NCBI RefSeq assembly: GCF_010672455.1
Contig: NZ_JAAHGO010000001.1
Location: 32,382 to 96,381 of the forward strand
Direction: 5' to 3'
Length of the DNA stretch: 64,000 bases
From: Okeania sp. SIO2C9
Lineage (GTDB): Bacteria; Cyanobacteriota; Cyanobacteriia; Cyanobacteriales; Microcoleaceae
The position numbers and the translations under genes were made by a program. Under the pieces are notes generated by a model, which ran no database searches, was not told the DNA's origin, and saw only the letters and a list, made by a program, of their open reading frames with translations. Positions 27,774 to 37,565 of the stretch are shown one piece after another; position 1 is the first letter of the stretch, and each line of letters starts with the position of its first letter.

Positions 27774-30700
27774 TCACTTCAGTACCGCTGGAATCCAATG
27801 CAAAGCGTTATGTGAACCATCAGTTCCTATAGGTATATGAGCCATCATAAAACGCCAGGCGTTTAGGGCACTCCTAAAATAGTATTCTTTATAAGAGGAA
27901 ACAGTACCCATTCCACCACGCATCAGCACTAAAGGTTGCGAAATGGTTTCTATAGCCTCATATGAATAATGTCGTCGCATCCTCAAGCGAAATTCCACAT
28001 CGCCTCGCGTCTTAATGGGAATAAAGCAGCCGATCTCCTGAAAAACTTGTTTGCGCCAAATGAATGAAACCGGAGCGTCTCCCAACACATCACCAATATT
28101 ATCACCGTCAACCATTAGTCGTGAATTCTCACTAATTCTGAGATGATTAGCATGGGTAGCCATTACTCTGGTATCAGTTAGCATCGGCTGCAACTGATAC
28201 TCCAACCTTTCTGGATGAGAGATATCATCATCATCCTGAATAGCAATAAACTCTCCCTTTGCCATCGCAATAGCAATGTTGCGGGAAGCATATTGACCAA
28301 CATTCTTGTTGTTGCGGTGATAGACAATCGAATGTGTACTATCTTGGCCTATCTCGTCTATCAATAACTGAATCATCCGGCTTAATTCATCTGATGAACA
28401 ATCATCAATAAGAATAATTTCTAAAGCTGGATATGTTTGATGAATAATGGATTCGAGAGAAAGCCTCAAGAGCTTCATATCTGGATTGAAGGTCGTGAAA
28501 ACTACAGAAATCAAGGGGACGTTATCTATGTTATTGTTTGGATGATAGGACTGGCGCTCCTTTGCCCACTCGGTCAAGTTTGCCTCCATATAGTCAGCGA
28601 TCGTAGAATATTCAGAAGGGTTAATAATTTTGTACTTAAAACCTTCTTTCATAAGCTCCTTATTAATATGAGCAATTAAGGGGGTATCGTATCCAGCAAG
28701 TGCCAAAAGAATATCTTTGTCTTTATTAGTAATGCCTATTTGCTGATAATGAGTCGCTATCCAATCTAATAGCTTTGAGTCAAAGCAATCTGCATATAGT
28801 AACAAAAGACACCTAGCCAAGCAAGTTTCCCGATCGGGAGGTCTTTGCTCAGTTATTTTAAATGCTGAAATAATCTCTGCCAATAACCATTCCGGAGTAT
28901 CAAAACAACATGGAACAGTTCGACGCAGGTCTCGCACTAACGAAATCATGCTTTGTTTCGGAATTTGAAATATTTTCTTGAGTAGTTGCCAAATCTTTAG
29001 AAAGTCTGGCTCCCTATTCATTGATCTACTTTTTTGTAGGATTTGGTGGATGGCAAGAAACCCCAATGCGTCGTGCGTGTCAGTTATTTCTGCCAGCTCA
29101 ATGAGCATAGGAAGGTGTTCCGCTAACTCAATAGCTTTTGAGAAGCTATGCCGTAACCCTCTGGAGAGCATTCGTGCTGGAATTTTCCTGAAAAGCATTA
29201 TTTCAAATGCCTGATTAAAAATCTGAACAAGCGCCTCCGAAGAGTTTATTCCAGATAACTCAAATGCCAAATAAAGACAAGAATCAATTCGGCGGGCTAG
29301 TATTTCATTGTGAGAATCATCAGTTGTAGCTTTCAATTCGGCAACAGTATTATTCAAATAGCTGTGAAGCTTAATTTGGAGAGCATTACTATTTGGCGAA
29401 AATATCAGCACATTCAATAAATCTCCAATTGATCTTCGCTGCATCGTTACTGAATTAGAAACGTAATCAATTGCCTTTTCAAGTATGCGTTCAACACTTT
29501 CTATATAGGCATCACCTTGATGTTCTAATAGTTCTGCGATTAGCAATTTCATTGACGGTAAATGGACTTTAGATTCATTAACAGGACCAAGCGACTGAAA
29601 CTGGTTGAGAATATCTGCAAAACTTTCTCGCGCCATAAACCGTCCCGGTTCAAGAAAGATTGACAGTAATACCGATTCTGAGTCAATCCGCATAGTTTTC
29701 CAATAGCCACCTGGAATATTGTTCTTTTGATCGGCAATATATTTTGCGCTATTTGCCAGCACGAGTAGTGAATTGCAACGGCTGTTATCGTCGATCAGTG
29801 CTTCACGCTTGCCATTAGGCACTAACAGTATGTGAAGGCCAGTTTCAGCTATATGTCTTTGCAATAAGAACAACTTCTGACTTACAAGATCAATGGAATC
29901 ATCATTACCAAAGATAATTAGGGGTTTAAAATCGGAATAAAATTGCGTTGACTCAAAAGTCTTAGCGTGTCTTAATTCAACTACCCTATCCTTTTTTCCC
30001 AACTCCTTTAAAACATCCCCCAACTGCTGCCTAACCACAGTAGACTCCGGGTGCAACTCCAAAGACCGTCGCAACTCAACCTCCGCCTCCCGCCACCTAC
30101 CCAACTGCATCAACCCATACCCCAACTGATGCCTAACCACAGCAGACTTCGGACTAACCTCCACCACCAACCTATACTCAACAACAGCCTCCTCCCATCT
30201 ACCCAACTGCCCCAAAGCATACCCCAAATGATGCCTCACCTCAGCCTCAGCAAAACCCAAACTAATTGATCGCCCATACTCAACAACGGCCTCCTCCCAT
30301 CTACCCAACTGCCCCAAAGCCTGACCCAAACCAAACAAAACCTCACCAGACTCCCCAGACAAAACCACCGCCTGACGATAAAATTCCACCGCCTCCGACC
30401 ATTGTTCCAACTTACCCAAAGCCTCAGCCAAACCCAAACAACAATCAATCCCACCGGGACTCATCTCCCAACTCCGACGATAAAACTCTACCGCCTCAGA
30501 CCATTGCTGCTGCCCAGACTTAGCCGCCCCCAAATAATAATAAGCCTCTGTCTGTAGGGACGTTCCATGGAACTTACCTACATTTGCATACAACATATTT
30601 ACCACTTTGTCAAGACACTGATCCACCTCGGACCATTGCCCCAACTTCACCAACACTGCTCCCAAACCAAGATAAAACTCGGGCACATCAGTCTTCTGTT

Positions 30701-30992
30701 CCACCGCCCGACGAAAATAACCCACAGCCTCCTGAAACTGACCTTTACCCTGTAACAAAACCCCCAACTTGTAGAGAGACCAGGAAGCTTGAGGATTTAT
30801 GGCCACAGCCTGACGAAAAGCAGCGATCGCCTCATCTATGCGCCCCACCTTAACTAAAGCCTCCCCTAAATTATGATGGCCATAGGAAAAACCAGGATTA
30901 AGAGCGATCGCCTCACGGTAAGCAGCTACAGCATCATCGAGCTTGCCCTCCCGCAACAATTGATTAGCAGTTTTGAAATTAGTTTGAACCAT
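27774..30992 (-). CDS. TPR protein with C-terminal GT2 glycosyltransferase domain
   Basis: 1072 residues from ATG 30992 (a TTG two codons upstream is less likely). Residues ~5-345 are about ten TPRs, several almost identical (LGQLGRWEEAVVEYGRSI and LGQLGRWEEAVVEYRLVV). Residues 350-770 form a long helical region of unknown type. Residues 780-1070 are a GT2 domain: PLISVVFTTFNPDMKLLRLSLESII, LIDDCSSDE, and the metal site IAIQDDDDISHPERL. TPR-fused glycosyltransferases decorate proteins or surface glycans. First gene of a seven-gene minus-strand run. The TPR part is markedly G-rich on its coding strand compared with the rest of the gene, a sign of recent repeat expansion. Confidence 0.85.
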   Translation of the reverse strand: MVQTNFKTANQLLREGKLDDAVAAYREAIALNPGFSYGHHNLGEALVKVGRIDEAIAAFRQAVAINPQASWSLYKLGVLLQGKGQFQEAVGYFRRAVEQKTDVPEFYLGLGAVLVKLGQWSEVDQCLDKVVNMLYANVGKFHGTSLQTEAYYYLGAAKSGQQQWSEAVEFYRRSWEMSPGGIDCCLGLAEALGKLEQWSEAVEFYRQAVVLSGESGEVLFGLGQALGQLGRWEEAVVEYGRSISLGFAEAEVRHHLGYALGQLGRWEEAVVEYRLVVEVSPKSAVVRHQLGYGLMQLGRWREAEVELRRSLELHPESTVVRQQLGDVLKELGKKDRVVELRHAKTFESTQFYSDFKPLIIFGNDDSIDLVSQKLFLLQRHIAETGLHILLVPNGKREALIDDNSRCNSLLVLANSAKYIADQKNNIPGGYWKTMRIDSESVLLSIFLEPGRFMARESFADILNQFQSLGPVNESKVHLPSMKLLIAELLEHQGDAYIESVERILEKAIDYVSNSVTMQRRSIGDLLNVLIFSPNSNALQIKLHSYLNNTVAELKATTDDSHNEILARRIDSCLYLAFELSGINSSEALVQIFNQAFEIMLFRKIPARMLSRGLRHSFSKAIELAEHLPMLIELAEITDTHDALGFLAIHQILQKSRSMNREPDFLKIWQLLKKIFQIPKQSMISLVRDLRRTVPCCFDTPEWLLAEIISAFKITEQRPPDRETCLARCLLLLYADCFDSKLLDWIATHYQQIGITNKDKDILLALAGYDTPLIAHINKELMKEGFKYKIINPSEYSTIADYMEANLTEWAKERQSYHPNNNIDNVPLISVVFTTFNPDMKLLRLSLESIIHQTYPALEIILIDDCSSDELSRMIQLLIDEIGQDSTHSIVYHRNNKNVGQYASRNIAIAMAKGEFIAIQDDDDISHPERLEYQLQPMLTDTRVMATHANHLRISENSRLMVDGDNIGDVLGDAPVSFIWRKQVFQEIGCFIPIKTRGDVEFRLRMRRHYSYEAIETISQPLVLMRGGMGTVSSYKEYYFRSALNAWRFMMAHIPIGTDGSHNALHWIPAVLK

Positions 30993-31684
30993 ATTCAAGA
31001 ATTTAGAATTTAGAATTTAGAATTTAGAATTACAGCATATTTCGGGGAAATGAGGTACAGGGTAAATGATGAAAACCATGTAGCGTGGGCATCTTGCCTG
31101 GATTTAGGCATCTTGCCCACGACGGGTGTACCTCACCAGGAATGAAGTCAAAAGTCATGCATTCAAAAGTAACAAATGAAGTTAAAAGTTAGAAATTAAC
31201 TCAAAATTACAGCATATTTCGGGTAAATGATGTACAAGATAAATAGTGAAAATATTGTAGGCATCTTGCCCGCGATGGGTGTACCTCACCAAGAATGAAG
31301 TCAAAAGTCATGCATTCAAAAGTCAACAAACAAGTCAAAAGTCAAAAGTAAGAAATGAAGTTATAAAGTTAAAAGTTAGAAATTAACTCAAAATTACAAC
31401 AGATTTCGGGAAAATGATGTACAAGATGAATAGTGAAAATATTGTAGTGCGGGCATTTTGCCCGGGATGGGTGTACCTTATAACAGCGGAAAGCGCTGTA
31501 AGTCAAAAGTAAGTAATTAACTCAAAAGTTAAAAGTCAAAAGTGAGATTTTATAGGCTTGAAAGTTTGAAACTATAGCAATGTGCGCTGGCATATCTACA
31601 AATTACCTAATAATTAAGGTATCCGTTTTCAATAATTATTAATTATTAATTATTAATTATTAATTATTCATTACACTTCCATTT
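30993..31684. repeat. Three tandem ~180-bp imperfect repeats upstream of the TPR-GT gene
   Basis: Units begin AAATTACAGCATATTTCGGG-like at about 31028, 31203 and 31392. Each continues with ATGATGTACAAGAT, a GTAG...GGCATCTTGCCCG hairpin and GGGTGTACCTCACC. ATTTAGA and AAAAGTCA-type short tandem units lie between. ATTAATT repeats close the stretch (31630-31670). No gene is evident; the region must contain the promoter of the minus-strand cluster. Confidence 0.75.
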
Positions 31685-32293
31685 TCAGCGACCTGAATAC
31701 AATCGTACCAAAGCAATACCAGTAACAATAGCCACAAACAACCATGTTACCAACAGACCTATAACTTCACCAATAAATAGACCGATCGCCCCATAAATAA
31801 ATCCACCCACTGCCCAACCAAGGGATAAACCTATAGCCCAAGCAACAATATTAGCAATTATCCACCATTCTTCACCATAAATTTGCTTCCTGAGTACAAA
31901 CCATTGGCCTAGTCCCAAAATTGCCCCCACAATAGCTCCATTAATCAACCCATGAAATAGCCTGACTAAAATTTGTTCAGTTCGTGGGGCTACCCAACCT
32001 AATCCTCCTAAACTACTGGCCCCGATTAATAACCATGTCAAAATATTTACTACAACCCACCATCTACTTCGGAATATATAATTTCTCAGTACCAACCATT
32101 GGGCTAATCCGATGATGCCACCGCCGATGGCTCCCGAAAAAGCACCAATATAGGGTCTAACACCTACTTCTACAAATATTAAACTGACCAAAAAGCCAAC
32201 AACGGTGAAAAATACCCATTGCAGCCAAAAACCCCAGCCGATGGTTTTGGACGTAGTATGAGATTGATAATAGTATGGTTTAGTAATTGACAC
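31685..32293 (-). CDS. Multi-pass membrane protein, Gly-rich repeats
   Basis: 202 residues with about five or six hydrophobic helices. An internal repeat is visible: IIGLAQWLVLRNYIFRSRWW and ILGLGQWFVLRKQIYGEEWW, each followed by a hydrophobic helix. Gly-rich helices (GAFSGAIGGGIIG) suggest tight packing. This arrangement is common among cyanobacterial hypothetical membrane proteins; function unknown. The gene stands alone. Confidence 0.72.
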   Translation of the reverse strand: MSITKPYYYQSHTTSKTIGWGFWLQWVFFTVVGFLVSLIFVEVGVRPYIGAFSGAIGGGIIGLAQWLVLRNYIFRSRWWVVVNILTWLLIGASSLGGLGWVAPRTEQILVRLFHGLINGAIVGAILGLGQWFVLRKQIYGEEWWIIANIVAWAIGLSLGWAVGGFIYGAIGLFIGEVIGLLVTWLFVAIVTGIALVRLYSGR

Positions 32294-32561
32294 AGGCTCT
32301 TCAACAATTAATAATTAATAATTAATAATTAATTATTACCTCTCCTTGAAACCGGAACCGAAAGCAATCTCTCTGAGGTTGTCTGAGAAATTTGCTACAT
32401 CACGCGCCCCCGCGCATCCCCCACGCATTGGGGGACTATAGCAAGCAAATTGACTCTTGTTCCCCCCATGCGTTGGGGGGCTAGGGGGGCAAAATTCAGT
32501 ATTAAACAACTTTTCAGATATCCCCTTATTGCGAGGGCGAATACCATTCGCCCCTACTCCC

Positions 32562-33860
32562 CTACTCCCCTTTGGGGCGAGATACTGAGGTAGGAAACAT
32601 TTTCTGGAAACCAGTCCGGCGCTCTTGGGGTGAATTTGGAGTCATATAACCCCATAATGTTTCCCAATAGAAAAACGATACTCCTGCAAAGTGGCGATCG
32701 CGTACTGCTTTTACCTGTTGTTGAATTTGCTCTATTTTCATGGAAGTTTTCATGGTACCTGTGAGAATACCTATACTGAAAGGAATTTTACTTTTGGCCA
32801 ATTTTACCTCTGGTTGTGCCAATTCTGCTAAAAATGAAGGTAAATTATCTCGATACACCTGTAAAACAAATTCATCTACTATACCTCGCTTTATCCAAGT
32901 TGGCCAGTCTTGCAGATATAATTTATAAGCAAAGTCATAAGGATTAGAAGATAAGGATACAATACAATTAGGTTTAACTGCTTTGACGGCTTTATAAAGT
33001 CTTTCCATTAAAGCGGTTATTTGATTTGCCCGCCATTGCATCCATTCTGGGTCTGTAAAATCTTCTGGAGGCATTTTACCTTGATGTTGTTCCCTGTAGA
33101 GGCGGACTGTAATTGGATCGTAGCCTAATTGTACTGGCATGGCAAAGCGGTCGTCTATTTGAATGCCATCGACATCGTATTTTTTGACAACTTCTAATAC
33201 TAGGTCGATAAAAAATTTTTGTACTTGGGGGTGAATGGGGTTCAGCCAAACATTATTGATAGAGAGAGACTGTTTTAGTGTTGTTAATAATGACTGTTCA
33301 TCTGATTCTGGCAGTAAGTCTTTAAGTTCTAATTCAAATATATCCTCGGAAAAATTTCTATTTTTGTCCAGACTCGTTGTCACCCAGTGGGGATGGCGTT
33401 TGACTAACAGAGAATTTATTGGTGCCATGAAACCATATTCAAACCAAGGGATGACTCGTAAACCTTGGCGGTGGGACTGTGTAAATATTTCTCTAAGTAC
33501 ATCTCGACCAAGGCGAAATGTGGCAAGGGTAGGGTCTTGAGGTTGACCCGTAACTTTTCGAGCAATATCACTGGGATAAAATGTGTTGCCTCTATTCCAG
33601 GTTACGGGATAAACAGTGTTGAAGTTGAGTTGAGAAAGTTGACGGAGGGCGCGGTTAATTCCCCAGGGAGCGAATAATACGGTACTACTAACATTGGTTA
33701 TCCAGACTCCACGCACCTCTTTTTTTTCAGGTATAGCTTTTGCAGTGACTAATTTTGGCGAGCTTACTATTGCGCATAGGAAAATAGAAATAAAAGCGAT
33801 CGCTACTCCTATTCCTAGCCAGATTTTTAATTGTTTGAATTTATAATTAATGTTATTCAT
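32562..33860 (-). CDS. Glycoside hydrolase-like protein (GHL10 / DUF187 type)
   Basis: 432 residues. An N-terminal membrane segment (residues ~12-35, WLGIGVAIAFISIFLCAIVS) acts as signal anchor. The domain starts KEVRGVWITNVSSTVLFAPW and continues with FNTVYPVTWNRGNTFYPS, VIPWFEYGF, VDGIQIDDRF and VSLSSNPYDF, a TIM barrel of the GHL10 family thought to act on cell-wall glycans. The last codons (RPKGE) are encoded by sequence merging into CCCCTACT-type tandem repeats, so the C-terminus may have been altered. Exported to the periplasm or membrane-bound. Confidence 0.86.
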   Translation of the reverse strand: MNNINYKFKQLKIWLGIGVAIAFISIFLCAIVSSPKLVTAKAIPEKKEVRGVWITNVSSTVLFAPWGINRALRQLSQLNFNTVYPVTWNRGNTFYPSDIARKVTGQPQDPTLATFRLGRDVLREIFTQSHRQGLRVIPWFEYGFMAPINSLLVKRHPHWVTTSLDKNRNFSEDIFELELKDLLPESDEQSLLTTLKQSLSINNVWLNPIHPQVQKFFIDLVLEVVKKYDVDGIQIDDRFAMPVQLGYDPITVRLYREQHQGKMPPEDFTDPEWMQWRANQITALMERLYKAVKAVKPNCIVSLSSNPYDFAYKLYLQDWPTWIKRGIVDEFVLQVYRDNLPSFLAELAQPEVKLAKSKIPFSIGILTGTMKTSMKIEQIQQQVKAVRDRHFAGVSFFYWETLWGYMTPNSPQERRTGFQKMFPTSVSRPKGE

Positions 33861-34637
33861 TATTAGGGAGTAGGGAGTAGGCAGCTTTGCTGTAGGCAGC
33901 TTTGCTGTAGAGAGAAATAATTGATGATTTCTGTGGGATGATTGATTTTATTTTTTATTATTAGACATCTGGTAAAAATTAAAAATAAAATCAATTATTA
34001 TCCATAAATTATCAATTATTATTCCATGTTACCTGTTATCTGTTCCCTGTTCCCTCTTTTATGGATATGTCTATTGGAGATATCTATAATACCAAGCATG
34101 AAAAAAGAATGTTACGAATAATAGGGGCAATTAAAAGACTTTATAGGAGATGTCTATTTTCATATTTATGAAAAAGCGTTTCCTGGCGGAATGCTCCACA
34201 AACAAATACCTAATTAGGGTTTGCTGAAACAGTCTTTTTTGAGTAGTAGGGGAGCGGGGAAGTAGAGGAGTAGGGGAGTAATTTTCAGGCTACTCTCCTG
34301 CCCAAAATGCTAACTTTTTGAGCATAACATAATAGAGCTGAAAACTAGATACTTTTTCCAGAGCTAAAAAGGCTAAAACCTTTATCTATAAATGCTTTTA
34401 GATTTAATCAACAAGCCCTAATTATATTGAAGATTAATTCACTATCTCAAATTTAGAGATGTGCCAACTCCTGATTCAAATAATATAAATTATTTGAGAG
34501 TTTAGCGATCACGAATTTCTACAATCATGCCTTAATTCAGCAACGCCCAAATTTTTAGGCTAATAGCTGATAGCTAATAGCTGATAGCTAGTTAAGTTAC
34601 GAGAGGTTCCAACCTAGCCAAAACCTCATCAATTAAT
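33861..34637. other. Intergenic region with MITE and TAGACATCT repeats
   Basis: Holds a duplicated GGCAGCTTTGCTGTA unit (33881-33910), TAGACATCT and GGAGATATCTA motifs (33960-34160) that resemble ends of another dispersed family, the MITE at 34217-34418, and AGCTGATAGCTA-type repeats around 34565. No gene seen. Confidence 0.6.
34217..34418. mobile_element. MITE with GGGTTTGCTG / CAAGCCC ends
   Basis: 202 bases with perfect 6-bp flanking duplications TAATTA (34211-34216 and 34419-34424). The reverse complement matches 15023-15243 over most of its length. The middle carries GTAGGGGAG-type tandem repeats, as does its relative. No coding capacity. Confidence 0.75.
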
Positions 34638-34844
34638 TCAGGAGTTGCTCTGCATATCTGGAGTAGCCTCTTTAAGTAGCTCCTCAAGGCTGTATTTAGG
34701 TTTGGTAGGTGACAGAATAATTTTATTACCTTCTGTAGATATAGAAACAGTTGTTCCTTCTTTTAAGCCCACCTCTTGGATAATCGCTTGCGGAAATATA
34801 ACTCCAAGGGAATTACCCCAGATACTCACTTTTTGAGTTACCAT
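34638..34844 (-). CDS. MazE/AbrB-type antitoxin, probably with a shifted tail
   Basis: 68 residues: VSIWGNSLGVIFPQAIIQEVGLKEGTTVSIS is a SpoVT-AbrB DNA-binding domain of MazE-like antitoxins. After PDMQ the frame ends in SNS, but the +1 frame continues as RATPELIDEVLARLEPLVT up to a stop at about 34594, suggesting a one-base shift that cut a longer tail. No toxin gene lies next to it, so it is an orphan. Confidence 0.7.
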   Translation of the reverse strand: MVTQKVSIWGNSLGVIFPQAIIQEVGLKEGTTVSISTEGNKIILSPTKPKYSLEELLKEATPDMQSNS

Positions 34845-35002
34845 AGTTAAAAAATTATATGAACTTTATATTAGGTTAAATTATAGAATTAGTCAGGAAA
34901 GAACAATGATTCTATACTAGAAATATGTAGGGACGCTCCATAAAACATCCCTACTTCGTTTTCGGCAGAAATTTTTGGATAACTGTACAACCTGATTTGA
35001 TT

Positions 35003-36274
35003 CTACTTAACTAAAGTTGCGATCACTCTTGCCAAAGCATCCACAGCTTCAGTAACTTCGGCAGCAGTTACAATAAGTGGAGGCACAAAACGCAATACTT
35101 TCGGACCCGCAGGTACAATTAATAAACCTTCATTCATGGCAGCTTTGACTAGATCGATAGAAGTCAACTCCACATCTGCTTTCAACTCCATACCATTAAT
35201 CAAACCCCAACCACGCACTTCGCTAAATAGGTCGGGATATTTAGTGGCAATAGCATTTAACCCTACTCGCAACTGTTCCCCCCTCTGCTGTACATTTGTC
35301 AACAAATTTTCCTGTTCCAAAGTTTGACAAACAGCGAGCGCTACCGAACAAACAAAAGGGTTTCCACCAAAAGTGCTAGCATGACTACCAGGTTCAAAAA
35401 CATCACAGTGAGATTTGCATAACATTGCTCCAATGGGAATACCTCCACCTAGTCCCTTAGCGGAAGTAAAAATATCTGGTTCAATCCCCAGATTTTCATA
35501 TCCCCAAAGTTTGCCACTACGACCCATCCCTACTTGCACTTCATCTAATATTAAGAGAATGCCTTTCTCATCGCAAATTTCTCTAATTCTTTGAAAGTAA
35601 GCAACATCACCAGGGCGAACCCCACCTTCTCCTTGGAGTGCTTCTAGCATAATAGCCGCAACTTGTCGTTTGTCTTTGTCTAATTCAGCGATCGCGCTTT
35701 CTATCGCAGCAATATCATTGTAGGGCACATAATAAAATCCTGGCATTAGGGGGCTAAAACCTTTATGATATTTTGGTTGCCCTGTTGCGGTAATAGTTGC
35801 TAGAGTTCGTCCGTGGAAACTAGCATGGGCAGTCAAAATTATCGGATTTTCAATATCTAATTTTTCGTGAGCATATTTGCGGGCTAATTTTATTGCTCCT
35901 TCGTTAGCTTCTGCTCCAGAGTTACAGAAAAATGCTTTGTCGGCACAGGAGTGTTCTGTCAACCACTGTGCCAATTCTCCCTGAACTGGGATATAGTATA
36001 GGTTAGATACATGATGTAGTCGTTGAATTTGTTGCGAGACTGTTGCCATCATTACGGGGTGAGCATGACCAAGGGTACAGGTAGCAATTCCGGCAACAAA
36101 ATCCAGATATTCTTTTCCTTCAGTATCCCAAACACGACAACCTTCACCCCGTTCAAGAGCAATGGGGAAACGCCCGTAAGTGTTCATTACATAAGCGTTG
36201 AAGTTGTCAGCACTAAATGTTGTATATCCGCCTGTTGTTCCTAAAGATTGCTTTACTATTGTTTCAGGAGTCAT
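35003..36274 (-). CDS. argD: Acetylornithine aminotransferase
   Basis: 423 residues; class III PLP-dependent aminotransferase. Seen: GIATCTLGHAHPVM, FCNSGAEANEGAIKLAR (phosphate-binding), LILDEVQVGMGRSGKLWGYE with the cofactor Asp, and the Schiff-base Lys in TSAKGLGGGIPIGAML. Converts N-acetylglutamate semialdehyde to N-acetylornithine in arginine synthesis; ArgD proteins may also serve lysine or GABA routes. Isolated, flanked by repeats. Confidence 0.93.
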   Translation of the reverse strand: MTPETIVKQSLGTTGGYTTFSADNFNAYVMNTYGRFPIALERGEGCRVWDTEGKEYLDFVAGIATCTLGHAHPVMMATVSQQIQRLHHVSNLYYIPVQGELAQWLTEHSCADKAFFCNSGAEANEGAIKLARKYAHEKLDIENPIILTAHASFHGRTLATITATGQPKYHKGFSPLMPGFYYVPYNDIAAIESAIAELDKDKRQVAAIMLEALQGEGGVRPGDVAYFQRIREICDEKGILLILDEVQVGMGRSGKLWGYENLGIEPDIFTSAKGLGGGIPIGAMLCKSHCDVFEPGSHASTFGGNPFVCSVALAVCQTLEQENLLTNVQQRGEQLRVGLNAIATKYPDLFSEVRGWGLINGMELKADVELTSIDLVKAAMNEGLLIVPAGPKVLRFVPPLIVTAAEVTEAVDALARVIATLVK

Positions 36275-36470
36275 AAATCATAATCCTCAAAATCCTCAAA
36301 ATCAACCTCAATGTTAATTTGATTTTAAAAGAACATATAGAATTTGTAGGTTTTTTTTAATTTATATAGCAGAAGAAAGAAGGAAGAAGGAAGAAGGAAA
36401 AATCTGGCGTTGTCTGAGTTTTAAGCTTTTGATATGTCCGCGCCCTTTGCTTCGACGGCTATAATATTTT

Positions 36471-36562
36471 CAGGACTTACGCGAACTATTGAATCATGCA
36501 GCATCTGTAGGATTAAACGGCCGTTTGCCCCTATTCGGTATGGTGGTTATGCGTCAGTCCTG
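36471..36562. mobile_element. MITE with CAGGACTTACGC ends, copy 1
   Basis: CAGGACTTACGC at the left and GCGTCAGTCCTG at the right, a slightly degenerate inverted pair. About 92 bases, no coding capacity. Relatives at 38995-39075, 49921-50035 and 50951-51036. Confidence 0.6.
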
Positions 36563-36923
36563 ATTTTCTCTAAAGTTTTTCGCTATATCAATTTTTATTG
36601 CTTTTACCTTGTTTTTTTAGATTCTTTTAAACTTTCTTTTTTGATGTGGGGGAGTACGGGAGTAGGGGGAGTAGCAAACAACAGTAAGTTTTTTTCACCA
36701 CCTAAAACCTATCGCCTATCACCTTACCGAATAATTAAGGTTTAATACCAAATATCAAAAGTTTTGCTACATCTCCTTGATAGTAGAGAGTAGAGAGTAG
36801 AATTAAAAGAGATAAGATATCTTGGTTTAATGCTGATAATCGTTACAAACATGATTAAATTATTATTACTTAATAACTGAAGTCCCATGGGAGGTATAGC
36901 TTATTTTTGGGAATTGGTATAAA

Positions 36924-37051
36924 TCCTCTCCTTTAAAGGAGAAAAAGCGGTCGAGGGATGGCGAGGTTTCCTCGCCATATCCAATCGACCAAGAGAAGAA
37001 AAAAAATTACCTTTTGCGTCAATCCTATCCGTTTTCAAGGAGAGGTAATTA
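36924..37051 (-). repeat. Dispersed TAATTACCTCTCC repeat (inverted copy)
   Basis: Reverse complement of a family defined by TAATTACCTCTCC at one end, a TTGGTCGATTGGATATGGCG core and TTAAAGGGGAGG-type sequence at the other. Other copies at 37651, 40151, 46349, 52612 and 54593. Confidence 0.75.
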
Positions 37052-37091
37052 TTAATTATTAATTATTAATTGTTGAACACCTACCACCTTC

Positions 37092-37565
37092 TTATTTCCT
37101 AACCTTCAATCCTGTCATAGTTTCAAGTTCTTGTCTGAATAATAAAGCATATCGACTAGGGATATCAACCAAGGTAACGCTTTCATTATTTTGTGCATCC
37201 AAATAAACAATTGCTATTTGAACCCTAGCTTGTTTATCTATAGCACTAATTATTCCACCTACAGGAGAAAGAATACCTTTCGCAATACTTTTTCTGACTT
37301 GAGTTTTCGCATAATCTCCTGTAGAAAGTTCTGTAATTTGTTCTTTCTTTAAAGTAAAGTTAGCATCTTGATATTCTTCTTTATCAAATTCTATATCCAG
37401 GCGCTTACCCGAAATATCTACGTTGACTTTGCATTGATTTAACTCCCCATTATTATTATTTAAACAATGAGCAGCATGAGTTCTAGCTAAGGCAATATTA
37501 GCTGGAAAAAATAATGAAGCAATAGAGACAAGAGCAATTAATTGTTTTTGCATAATTTTAGCCAT
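37092..37565 (-). CDS. Secreted protein, paralogue of the 38464 gene
   Basis: 157 residues with a signal peptide cleaved near ALA-RTHA (residue ~27). The mature part begins HAAHCLNNNNGELNQCKV (two Cys) and has a beta-rich body with EQITELSTGDYAKTQVRKSIAKG and a small hydrophobic Gly-rich segment (ILSPVGGIISAI). About half the residues match the product of 38464-38931, including the IT-E-STG-YAK motif. An internal ATG (37553) could be the start. Function unknown; periplasmic or surface. Confidence 0.72.
   Translation of the reverse strand: MAKIMQKQLIALVSIASLFFPANIALARTHAAHCLNNNNGELNQCKVNVDISGKRLDIEFDKEEYQDANFTLKKEQITELSTGDYAKTQVRKSIAKGILSPVGGIISAIDKQARVQIAIVYLDAQNNESVTLVDIPSRYALLFRQELETMTGLKVRK

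Larger units (their letters stand above)
36275..37091. other. Intergenic region made mostly of dispersed repeats
   Basis: Includes an ATAGCAGAAG...CTATAAT element (36366-36464), a CAGGACTTACGC MITE (36471-36562), GTAGAGAG units (about 36780-36798) and an inverted copy of the TAATTACCTCTCC family (36924-37051). No coding sequence. Confidence 0.65.

Noticed and set aside
30051-30853. Several plus-strand open frames rich in Pro, Gln and Thr
   Set aside because: They are antisense shadows of the G-rich TPR coding region of the glycosyltransferase gene.
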